A stretch of 64,000 bases of DNA from Pontederia crassipes (taxonomy: Eukaryota > Streptophyta > Magnoliopsida > Commelinales > Pontederiaceae): contig CM060195.1 in the NCBI GenBank assembly GCA_030549335.1, positions 45,142,991-45,206,990 of the forward strand. The letters are read 5' to 3'. Positions within the stretch are counted from its first letter, which is position 1, and every line of letters starts with the position of its first letter. Positions 34,775 through 44,842 of the stretch are shown piece after piece. The position numbers were made by a program, and so were the translations under genes. The notes under the pieces are model-generated. The model was not told where the DNA came from. It ran no database searches and saw only the letters and a program-made list of their open reading frames with translations.

Positions 34775-35103
34775 GAAAAAGTATTCATCCATATCAACCA
34801 ATAGATAATATAAGCATTCATCAAATACAATTTTAAGAAAGAAAAGAATAAACATTCTAATCTTGTACATGAAAAAGACCTTAATGATAATTTGAATTTA
34901 CTTATCATTATTTGTTCACTTAATATTAAAAGTGAGATACTTTTAATATAAAATAAAGAACCCAAAATACATGAATCAACTTGGACTGATCAAACAAAGT
35001 TCTTGCATGAATATACCAAAAAATGAAAAAAAAATAAAAAAAATATGTCCATACAAAAACTTAACATTCCTAATGATTCAATCATGTAGGCTCTAATACC
35101 TAT

Positions 35104-35754
35104 TGAAATAATCAAAATAACAAAACTAGATCGGATCATGATGATTCATTAGGAAACTTAATAAACTTAATGCAGAAACTTATAGTTGTCCTTTCTTTCG
35201 ATCGCGAATAAATTGTTTATCACTGAACGCTTGATAGAATAGACTTTCAAAATAACGTCACAGAAATCTATTATTCTTCGCATGGGGAATGCAAAAAAAG
35301 AACTTTCGCCAAATAGATTTCACACAAATTATTATATATTTTGGGAATCATGACCATCTATTTATAGTAGGCACAAGGCATTTGAAGTTTTACCCATCAT
35401 GAAACCTTCGAATGCACCATTTGATCTCTATATGTCTTTTTTGACATTGATGCACCTTTTGATTATTATGTATATACCATTTCATAACACATATATATCT
35501 TTAATCTTTATATACCTTTTGACGTATATATGCACCCCTTAAATTTTATATGGCTTTTGGTATATATATACATTATTTAATCTTTTGGTATGTACATCTT
35601 TTAATCTCTCCATATATTATTCCATATCATACCATATTAATAAATATGTTCATAAATATTTGATCACTTTATTTGAGCCTTAATATATTTTGACAATAAT
35701 TAACTATATAATTATGTTCATATTAAATTCGATGTTAAAAAATATATTCGAGCA
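35104..35754 (-). repeat. 5' LTR of the Copia element
   Basis: Starts tgaaataatc directly after the reversed priming site (ggctctaatacc, 35089-35100) and ends ttcgagca. It aligns with 28507-29089. Confidence 0.85.
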
Positions 35755-36382
35755 GTTGATGACATCAAAAAGTGAGAGAGGGGCCCTGGAGGAGTTGGGA
35801 GCTGTGGATCACCGACGACGCACAAAGTGCCTCTGCTCCGAGTGTGGCCGACCAGAAAAGGGGCATCTCCTCCTTTGTGCACAATACGTCCTTCTCATGC
35901 ATGGGACCACATGGCCATCTAATTGAATCTATTTGAAGTATACAACAAAAGAATTCTCGTCGTCAAGCAATATATCATTAATTATTTTTATAAGTTTTCG
36001 CTAATAGAAATGAAAGTGTTTAACGAGACATGCATTGAAACATGTGGTTTGAATGAAGAATAATTTTTAAGGAATAACAAAAGTTATTCAAAAGAATATA
36101 ATATTTTTGTCATACTCTTATTCTATCCTCTATTTGGTGTAAAAAGAATAACTTTTAAATATATTATATTTTATAATTAAATTATTTTATTATAAATAAT
36201 TGATATTTATTATTTGGTAACCGACCTCGTCTAGTGGGATAATGTTTTATTATTATTGTTGATATTTATTATAATAATAATAATAATATATAGTTAAATT
36301 ATAAAAAAATAAAAAGAAATGATAAAAATGAAAACGTTGAGAATATGCTATTCAATCATTTTGGTGGAATGTCAATTTTACA
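35755..36382. other. Spacer with a short GC-rich segment
   Basis: 35765-35925 is clearly more GC-rich than its surroundings and has an open frame reading KCLCSECGRPEKGH, but it has no upstream or downstream coding continuation and matches no family I recognise. The remainder is AT-rich with ATA repeats near 36270. Confidence 0.45.
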
Positions 36383-37654
36383 GGGTAAATTACATCAAAT
36401 GCCTTTCAACTTTAAAGTTTGCTCAGCAATACCCTCCAACTTCATTTTGTAACACAAATGTCCTTCATCTCTTAACGTGTTTCACCCGATGCCCTCTTTA
36501 CTTGAAATAGCCGGTTTTCCGGTTTTTCGTCGATGTAGCGTCCACGTGATCATTTCCTCTCTCCTCCACGCAAATAGTCGTCCGACGTGGCATGCTCTGA
36601 CGTGGCACATAAAATTACACCAATGCCCTTCAACTTTAAGGTTTGCTCAGCGATACCCTCCGACTTCACTTTGTAACACAAATGCCCTTCATCTTTTAAT
36701 ACATTTCACCCGATGCCCTCTTTACCTAGGACAGTCAATTTTCTGATTTTTTGTCGATGTAGCGTCCACGTGGTCATCTCATCTCTCCTCCATGCAAATA
36801 GCTGTCTGACGTAGCATACTCCGACGTGGCACCACATATTAAACCATCATACTTACCGTAAGTTGACACACTCACTGTTAAATTATTTTCTTATTTCCCT
36901 TTTTGTTGTCATTCACATGAAATCTCCTTCGCCGTTCGCACTCCTTAGCCGTTCGCTCTCCTTCGTCGTTCACCTCCTTCATCATTTATTTTTCACGTTC
37001 GTCGGCACTGTCTTTGCTCAAATTGGTGTAATTTTATGTGCATTTGGTGAGCAAACTTTAAAGTTAGAGTACATTTCACCCGATGCCGGACAGTCAATTT
37101 TTCGATTTTTCATCGACGTGACGTCCACGTGGTCATCTCCTATCTCCTCCACACAAATAGTTGTCCTACGTGACATGCTCTGACGTGACACATAAAATTA
37201 TATCAAATGTCCTCCAACTTTAAAGTTTGCTTACCAAATGCACATAAAATTACACCAATTTAGACAAAGACGACGTCGACGAACGCGAAAAGTGAAAGAT
37301 GAAGGAGGCGAATGACGAAGAGGAGCGAACAACGAAGGAAAATTGACTGTCATAGGTAAAGAGGGCATCGGATGAAATGTATTAAAAGATGAAGGACATT
37401 TATGTTACAAAATGAAGTTGGAGGGTATCGCTGAGCAAACTTTAAAGTTTGAGGGCATTTGTGTAATTTTATGTGCCACGTCAGAGCATGCCACGTCGGA
37501 TGACTATTTGCGTGGAGGAGAGAGAAAATGGCCACGTTGATGCCACGTCGACGAAAAACCGAAAAATTGGCTATCTCAAGTAAAGAGGGCATCGGATGAA
37601 ACGCGTTAAAAGATGAAGGGCATTTGTGTTACAAAGTGAAGTTGGAGAATATCG
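36383..37654. mobile_element. Foldback element (Mutator-like style), right end truncated
   Basis: The left arm starts GGGTAAATTACATCAAATGC and consists of two units of about 226 bases (36383 and 36609) carrying caactttaaagtttgctcag, ccctccaacttc, cacccgatgccctcttta and gacgtggcatgctctgacgtggca. The right arm (about 37200-37654) is the same in reverse, and the centre contains a shorter inverted pair (36930-37030 against 37250-37340). The right arm lacks the outer 40 or so bases and stops at atcgctg, where EP1-like coding sequence begins. Frames within the arms (36477-36746 plus, 37350-37592 minus) are repeat translations. Confidence 0.75.
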
Positions 37655-38192
37655 CTGCGTGCTTGGCAATGCCCTATTGTCCAGGCCCAAGTACAACGCC
37701 ACCCTGTCATTCCTGAGGCTGGCCATCGACGGCAACCTCGTGTTGTACACCTACTACGACCCAGTCGACTGGCATGCGTGGGAGAAGACCTTCGCCTTGT
37801 TCGACGACGACATCGGGCGGCTTAACGGCTGCCTGCTGCCGTCCAGGTGCGGCGGCTACGGCCTGTGCGAGAACCAAATGTGCGTGGCTTGCCCGTCGCA
37901 CGGCGGGTTGCGTGGGTGGAGCAGCAGCTGCGCGCGCCCGAGCTTGGGCAAGTGCACTTCCCCCGCAAAGGCCAAGTACTACAAGGTGAAGGGCGTGGAG
38001 ACGTTCCTGAGCACGTACAGCAATGGCGAAGGGGTCGTGAAGCTGGAGGAGTGCAACAGGAGGTGCAGCACGGACTGCAAGTGCGTGGGGTTCCTGTACT
38101 GGGAGAAAGAGTCCAAGTGCTGGCTCGCTCCGGTGCTCCAGACTCTCGCCAGCGTCTCCGACCAGTCTCATGTGGCCTACGTCAAGTACTAA
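37655..38192 (+). pseudogene. EP1-like lectin gene, 5'-truncated copy (gene 2)
   Basis: This copy encodes only the equivalent of residues 248-426 of gene 1, starting CVLGNALLSRPKYNATLSF and ending VAYVKY. The Cys-rich segment and the PAN/apple-like domain are intact and without stops. The signal peptide, the whole lectin domain and the promoter are missing. The junction is with the foldback element, and the frame stays open back to an ATG at 37626, so a hybrid peptide of 188 residues with ten transposon-derived residues is theoretically readable, but without a signal peptide. Its middle (TYYDPVDWHAWEK) is closer to gene 3, whereas its end (QTLASVSDQSHVAYVKY) is closer to gene 1. The 3' flank, including aaataaaactcatt, is shared with gene 1. 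It is most likely a pseudogene, though the open frame suggests a recent loss. Confidence 0.9.
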
Positions 38193-38885
38193 GAAAAAAT
38201 TAGTCATTAGTAACGTTTTGCAGAAGCAGGAAAGCATATATGTGTGATTCTTGGGACTTTTTTTGTTGCCGATCGTGTCGTGAATCGTGTTTCATGTGCT
38301 TGTCAAATTTCAGATGTCAATCTATTGAAGTACGAGAAAATAAATATTATCTCGTACCACCCAATTTGACCCTCGTCGATGTCCTAAGCTTATGCTTCTG
38401 TTAATTTGGTACTATAATAATGTACTGTTTAAACTTGTGACCAAATCATCTTGCAGCACGACGAAATAAAACTCATTAAGACGGATGAGACTTTAAACGT
38501 TTTTTATTAATAAAATATTAAATAATTGTTTAAACAAAAGAGAGAAATAAATGCGCTTTACACTCGCCCACGTGAATAAACAGTATAAATAATATAAAGT
38601 TAATACTAACAAAGTCCATTGTTTTTATTGTTCCCATTGTTTGTACTTAAAGCCACTAATGCTTTTTCATGATGTTTATGTTTCCGAACAAGTCCTCCTT
38701 TTTTTAGAACGATTCCCATATTATGTACAACTGTTATTATCAATGATTTCTACAATATAACAGTTAATCAACCTATCTCTTGTCTGATATTAGCAGCGGC
38801 ATTCTACAAGTATCTACGACGTCCATCTTTGTTTTGTTAGACATATAATGAAATATGCAAAAGGAACAGGTGTGATTAATTATAA
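38193..38885. other. 3' flank of the truncated EP1-like copy
   Basis: The first 290 bases resemble the 3' regions of genes 1 and 3 (cagatgtcaatctattgaagtacgagaaaa is shared with gene 3). Beyond about 38490 the DNA is AT-rich and featureless. Confidence 0.6.
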
Positions 38886-39033
38886 GTGAAATATTTATCC
38901 GAATGAATTTAGGCATTTAAATATACATGAAAATGAGAATCGTAAGAAGTGAACTAAATAAGTATGAAATGTGATATGAGTATAAGTTAGAATATAAACC
39001 ATACAAATGTTTAATTTTAATTAAATATATTTA

Positions 39034-39721
39034 ATATATGCATAGCAATTTCACAAATAAACAACTTAGAGACGATTTGAAAGTTAGGCTAGGGGAGGAT
39101 ATAATTCTTCAAGTGACAAAGTTTAAATATTTAGGATCAATTGTAAGACAAGATGGTGAGATTGATGACGATGTTAATCATAGAATTCAAGCTGGTTGGT
39201 GTAAGTGGAGGAAAACCACTGGAGTTCTTTGTGATAGAAAAGTACCCAATAAAGTTAAAGGAAAATTCTATCGTACTGCTATAAGGACAGCAGTGTTATA
39301 TGATAGTGAATGTTGAGCTATGAAGAGACAACATGAACGTAAAGTGGGGGTAGCCGAAATGAGGATGTTGAGATGTATGTGTGGTCATACAAGATTAGAT
39401 AAGATTAGGAATGACCATATACGTGAACGAGTCGGAGTTGCTCATATTAGTGAGAAAATGGTAGAGAATCGTTTGAGATTGTTTGATCATGTTTAGAGAA
39501 GATCATTAGATGCGCCAGTAAGAAGAGTAGATCAAATAATCTTGAGTCCGATTAAAAGAGGGAGAGGGAGGCCAAGGCGGACACTTGGCGAACTAATAGA
39601 GCAAGATCTATTGGTGAATAATATATCGAAAGGTTTGGTTACTAATAGAGCGGAATGACGTCGTATGATCCATGTAGCCGACCCCACTTAGTGGGATAAG
39701 ACTTTGTTGTTATTATTGTTG
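39034..39721 (+). pseudogene. RTE-type LINE, 3' fragment, with 8-bp target duplication
   Basis: The translation begins HSNFTNKQLRDDLKVRLGED and passes through FKYLGSIVRQDGEIDDDVNH, AEMRMLRCMCGHTR, RERVGVAHISEKMVENRLRL and RGRGRPRRTLGELIEQ to RRMIHVADPT, with stops at three or more places. The 3' tail is ttgttgttattattgttg. TATATTTA flanks it on both sides (39026-39033 and 39722-39729). It is closely related to the minus-strand copy at 8180-8955 and is 5'-truncated at a nearby point. Confidence 0.9.
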
Positions 39722-39748
39722 TATATTTATTTATTATATACTATTTTA

Positions 39749-39749
<1 letters not shown>

Positions 39750-39841
<92 letters not shown>
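39750..39841. repeat. (ATT)n microsatellite, about 30 units
   Basis: An essentially perfect trinucleotide run inside repeat X copy 1. The corresponding run in copy 2 is at 63070-63143. The polytyrosine frame here is a translation of the repeat. Confidence 0.97.
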
Positions 39842-40242
39842 GGGCACGTTATTCTTTTAGATTTTTTTAAGCTTAAACGCTTCCACATTTTTTATTTACT
39901 ATCTCTAGTTGTTATTTTTATTATTACTCATTTATTTTAACTTTAGTTTGTTTTTATTTACTTGCTTTAAGTTTCCTTTCCAATTTTAGTTTATTATTTT
40001 TATTTATTTATTATGTTTTATTATTGATGTTCGTGTAACTGTAATTTTATACTTGTTTTTATTTGTAATTGAACTTTTATTTTTAAAAATCTTTTTGGCG
40101 CATCCTTATTTTTATCTCAAATTTTTTAAATTATTTCTGTGTACATTTAAATTTTTTATGTTAAATTGCATAACTTATTTAAAATTTTCTTTTTTTAGAT
40201 TTTCTTTTTCTTATCTCAAGTTGAACGTTTCACGGACCCTAA

Positions 40243-40971
40243 TGCTGTCAGAGTAAATCCAGCACAATATCCAACTCACGACCAGTTGCCTCCAGCATTA
40301 ACTAGAAATATAGATTTATTTATATAATATAAATAACGAATTAGAAATAAAAAAATGTAGAAAGGACCCGGCCACACCCGGTCGGCTTGAACTGTGCCCG
40401 CCGAAGAATCTAGCCTGCCCTGCCCGGATCCTTGGGTTTGATCGGCATCGGCCCCTAATTAATAGTGATTGGAGATTAATAACATTAATTAAAGAGTAAA
40501 GCTATCATCAATGAAAAGATAATGCATTATTATTGTTACAAAAAGAAGAAAAGAGAGCGCACACGAGCACGAGATTTATAAGATTCATTCTAAATCGGAC
40601 TACGTCCTCAGGGCGTCAACGACTCTTTTTGTTATGAAATAATACTGATTACAAAGATGCAAACTAATTTAGTCATCATAAAATTTATATAGAAAACTCC
40701 AATACAAAATAAATAATAGAAATTCTAAAAGTCCCCGATCCTCCGGGGATTCCTCCTAAACCCCCTCGCAAACTCGTTGTCCGGACACGAGGCGTCGAGA
40801 CCCCTATAGGGGATGGACGGCTTCGTCGCTCTTATTGCTGAAGCGCCCGACTAGATAGGGCCATCCAAAATTACAACTCATGTTCAATTTCGAGACATTA
40901 TCAACCATTATCTTTCATTTAAATGTATATATTTGAAATAATTTTCTCCCCGCTACAGGTGAATCTACAAG
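40243..40971. other. Unassigned intergenic DNA
   Basis: 40370-40450 and 40735-40860 are more GC-rich (cccggccacacccggtcgg; ccccgatcctccgggg). They carry no recognised gene or element. Confidence 0.45.
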
Positions 40972-41960
40972 CACTTCAAGAAAATTCATTTTTTTACGGG
41001 AATTTGCAATGGTCGCAAATCTGCTGCAAGTTCCAATGACATTTTTTGATGATTGAAGCTATCCTTCGAAAGTCAGGCGCGTCCATTTTCCACAATCATA
41101 GCCGTGAGAACTTTCCGCAGGGCGATCGTACTACGATCGACCGAATCCGGCCGTCCACGAGCAGCCAGATCTAGCCACCTGGTGGACAATCCGACATCGG
41201 GCGGATGAATCTGGCAGCCCAGCCATCGATCAGACTGTAGGCGGCCGACTCGTGCCGCCCAGCCGCTGAGACCACTACGGGCAGTCGGATATTGACGGAC
41301 GACGGATGATGATGCCGCTCATTGCCCCACGGAACGATCGAGCGGACGGTCGTTTTGCCCGCAGACAAATTTTTTTTAAAAAAAGAAATAAACGTTGCGA
41401 CGGTTAAAGCGGTGGGAAGGAAAGCGCTTCCCGCGGTCTAAGTCGTCGGAACCTTCCCGCGGCTAAAGTCGTAGGAAGATTTTCCTACAGCCAGAACTAT
41501 GAAAAACATTTCCTATGGCTCCAGTCGTGGAAATGTTCCCACGGCTCTAGCCGCGAGAGCCTCTTTACTCGCGGACTAAGTCATGGGAACCTTTCCACGG
41601 CTGCAGTTGTGAGAAACGTTTTCTACATCTATAACCGTGGGACTTTCCAACAGGCTAAAATCGTGGGAAGATTTTCCACAGCTGCCGTGGGAACTTTCCA
41701 CGACTCGCACCACGCGAAGTATTTTCCTATGGCCAAAGTCGTGAGAACTTTTCCACGGTTTCAACCGTGAGAACATTTTCTCACGGTTCTGACCGCGGGA
41801 ACTTCCAACGGCTAGTGGGGAATCGTCAAAAAAGTTTTGCAATGAGCAATTTTTCGACGATTGCCTTCCGTCAGGAAAACCGCTGAAAATGTAGTTTTCG
41901 ACAATTTTTCTGAATTTTCCCACTATTGTAACAGTCGGAAACAAGCATTTTCTTGTAGTG
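40972..41960. mobile_element. Non-autonomous CACTA element with CCGTGGGAA subterminal repeats
   Basis: Left end CACTTCAAGAAAATTCA and right end TGCATTTTCTTGTAGTG-like (minus strand CACTACAAGAAAATGC) match over 13 of the first 14 bases. Between about 41380 and 41810 the motif CCGTGGGAA/TTCCCACGG, with variants, is repeated on both strands some fifteen times. A GC-rich core (41100-41370) has no recognised coding content. Flanking trinucleotides (aag and aga) do not match, so the 3-bp duplication has mutated or the ends are shifted. Confidence 0.78.
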
Positions 41961-42954
41961 AGATGACTTTTGTCACAAACGAAAGGACGGAAGAACGAGC
42001 CTTTTTTCATTATACTCCAATTGTGATGTCCTACTACTTGTTTTGGCGCCACAAAGGGTGAAACCGGAAAATCATTCGTTTAAATTCAAATTCAAATATT
42101 GAACGAAAACCAACAATCAACTAACACTAGAAATTTTCAAAAATTTCATCATGACGTATACGTAAATTCGTTCAGGCACCAAATACAACTTTTATCCATA
42201 ACTCTTCAATTCACAGGCAATTTATAAAATTTAATATGCATCATTGGCAATTTATAATTATCAAAGAATATGGGACTCGAGCCCAAAAAGTTTCGTCTCA
42301 AAACTATTACACTAACAAAACATATCGAATGCTTTCCAAAATTCATTAAGGGTCACAAGCCCTTATCCAATTCTATGATAGAGACTCGTCTATATCATCT
42401 CATACATAAACCATGGAGTCTCAACTCCCATCAATCAATTTTTATCCACAATAAATCATGGACCACAACCCAAAATCAAGCGGTGTCAAGATAAATAAAA
42501 ATCATAATAGTCAATTTAAAAAGAAACAATAAGTATCAAAAGAACAACGTTAAGACAGATAAATTCCTTGCAGAATCTCACACAATATTCCTTTTGAATC
42601 AATACATATTTCCAAACAACCATACAGTATATGTATTCCTTTTCTGTAAACATTAAAAGAAAAAGGGGTGAGCATGAATTAAGCTCAGTGAGTTAAAACG
42701 ACTACCTCAAGTATTGAAATCGTTGCGAAAATTCATATATTTATTTTCAAGGAATATTTAAAATCCCCTCTTCTTCACAAGGAACTCATTCAAATAATGA
42801 TAATACAACATGAATGTCATGTGTGTACATGCATGTTGAAATCATATATAAATATATATAATATAACTTGGAGAATCATCATCAATATGGATATTCAATT
42901 TTCTCAATGGAGTTCTCAATCGCACCCCTCGTATCCCATTGACACAGGGTGGTT

Positions 42955-44842
42955 CACTACAACAAAACAATCATTTAAGGACACATAATTAAGGACACAA
43001 ATTGAAGTGTCTTTATTTTATTAAAAGTGTTCATTTATAAAGACGTTTTTATTGCGTTGTCATTATTATAAAATAATAAGGACGCAAATATATTTAGCAT
43101 CTTACTTTTCAAAATTTAAAGACACATTAATTGTGTGTCCCAATTTTAATTTAGAATATAAATATATTTTAATATTAAATCTCATAATTTGAATGATCTA
43201 ATGACGCAAGTTCAATTGCGTCCCAATCATATTTGATAATAAGGACACTGCTTATTATACATCTCAGTAATATTAAATAATAGGATGTCACTTATCATGC
43301 ATCCCAATAATATTCGGCAATATGGACACCCCTATTGTGTGTCCTAATAATATTCGACTATAGAGATATCACTTATTGCATTAAGTCCCACTAATATTCG
43401 ATAAAAGGGATATGACTTATTATGCATCCTAATAAAAAATCATGATTAATTTTTAAATATTTAACTAATTACGAAATATATAATTATATATTTTATAAAT
43501 ATTATTAAATTAAATGATTTAGTTAAATATATCTAAGAGTTAATAATAAATCTCTCTCTATATATTGTTATCCTATATCTCATGACTATATTCGCATGAT
43601 TTTTTTCAATGCACTTTCATATTCTAATAACTACCTTCTCATACCTCCTTTCATTCAAGATCTTTTAATTATTTTTCTAACCTCCTCCCATATGTAACCA
43701 TCTCTCATCCATATTTTAATAATTATTTAGTTAAGCACCTTCTCACCAAACCTCCTCCAATATCCACACATTCCTCTCTCTCTCAACATATGGAGCTACA
43801 CGGGGTGGTCATCGGCTTGGCATCAAAGATCCTGGATGGCCATAAGTTCTTGCATCCACTCCTCTTCAGCATGCCCGGTTCACTCCATGCGCACGCGTAT
43901 GTCATCATCAGCTTATGATTTGAGATGTAGTACCCTCTGCTTTTTGTCATTATATCAGAGGTGTCAGACCTCAAGTACTTCACCACGATGTACAACATCT
44001 GAGGACTTGTGACCCTATTAGCACTTGTAAATGATCAACATCAAGGTCGTCGGGTACCTGAAAGACGATGAATGATTTAACGATACAATGTTATGTTGTT
44101 ATCCTCCTACCCTCTCCCCAATATGGGTTTATTGTCTCAGTTTTAAATTGTTATATTTTTTTTTTTGCTTCTTTTGTGCTAGTTTGTAAAACCATCATAT
44201 AAATGTACCATACACATATTGAATGATATAATTTAAAACATTAGTTATGAGTATTTAACCTATAATTAAGGGTATTTCTTCCAAATGTGATATCTACAAA
44301 AACTAAAAAAGAGAATTGAAGATAGAAAATAAGTGTGATTTTTAATTAGGCAACATTTAACAATGATGTATATAATATAAATAATGTTTTAATATTAGAG
44401 ATGCATGAAATAATGTTCCCAATTTAGTCACAAAAATTAACATTGCAAATAATAATGTCTTTACATTTGCATTGTGTGATAGAGATGCAAATATTAGTGT
44501 GTTAAAAAATTTTGATACCAATAATAAGGACATTTTGAAAAATGTAAGTGAATTTGTTGACGACACAAGCTAGCAACATAAGTTAAAATGTCTTTAACTT
44601 GACGACATCAATTGACGACACACCTAATTGCATCCTTAAAATAGAGGCACAAGCAGACGACGCTAGAAATAGTGTCGATAATTTAATAACGCTGACTATA
44701 AACAAAAAAAATAAGTGTCTTAATATTTGAGATGCACGTTAACAACATAAAAAATATTACATCTCTGATGTTACTTTCGACACCAAGAATAAGGTCGTGT
44801 TTAAAAGCGCAGGCATCCTTAGATATTATTTTTCTTGTAGTG
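42955..44842. mobile_element. Non-autonomous CACTA element with perfect 3-bp target duplication
   Basis: It starts CACTACAACAAAACAATC and ends ATTTTTCTTGTAGTG, with GTT immediately on each side (42952-42954 and 44843-44845). The empty site is present in the window: copy 1 of the host LTR reads gggtggttgttttaat at about 10487, exactly the join left when element and one GTT are removed. Subterminal repeats of GGACAC and TGTGTCC/TGCATCCC on both strands fill the outer 450 bases of each side. The 1888-base element has a slightly GC-richer core (43780-44040) and no transposase. Confidence 0.92.
43785..44040. other. GC-richer core of the CACTA element, possible captured sequence
   Basis: A plus-strand frame reads MELHGVVIGLASKILDGHK and continues to about residue 44. 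A minus-strand frame of 71 residues overlaps it. A potential intron (gtatgtcatc to atatcag) would lead to GVRPQVLHHDVQHL or VSDLKYFTTMYN depending on frame. I recognise no family. CACTA elements often carry host fragments in this position, so I record it as a possibility only. Confidence 0.3.

Larger units (their letters stand above)
28507..35754 (-). mobile_element. Decayed Ty1/Copia retrotransposon with a nested solo LTR
   Basis: Two direct repeats of about 0.6 kb (28507-29089 and 35104-35754) are the LTRs. In minus orientation the LTR starts TGTTGGAACATAATTT. Just outside it the minus strand reads AAGTGGGAGAT, a typical Copia polypurine tract. At the other LTR the minus strand reads GGTATTAGAGCC, a one-base variant of the tRNA-Met priming site. 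Between them, minus-strand relics of pol remain: GKYLNKLKIDYEKVVKRVLRYF (about 30000-30070) and IEHIRTNSTIAGPFIK near 29560, the conserved end of the RNase H region. Many stops make it inactive. The flanking five bases (aaaat and gttga) do not match, so the target duplication has decayed or the ends are rearranged. Confidence 0.85.
38886..40242 (+). repeat. Repeat X, copy 1 (interrupted by an RTE LINE)
   Basis: Starting gtgaaatatttatcc and ending cacggaccctaa, this AT-rich repeat also occurs as copy 2, whose two halves lie at 50540-50625 and 63009-63562. It contains ttagaatataaacc, a long ATT array and a poly-pyrimidine right half. No coding motif and no clear terminal inverted repeat or LTR are visible, so I cannot classify it. 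Confidence 0.75.

Noticed and set aside
35765-35926. Small gene with a CxxC...CxxC-like frame (CLCSECGRPEKGH)
   Set aside because: Isolated, 78 residues, without promoter, splice signals or a recognised domain; left as an unassigned GC-rich segment.
39704-39940. Open frame with a run of about 30 tyrosines
   Set aside because: Direct translation of the ATT microsatellite; no start context or conservation.
40972-41960. Perfect target duplication for the 40972 CACTA element
   Set aside because: The trinucleotides next to the ends (aag and aga) differ; only the terminal and subterminal repeats support the element.
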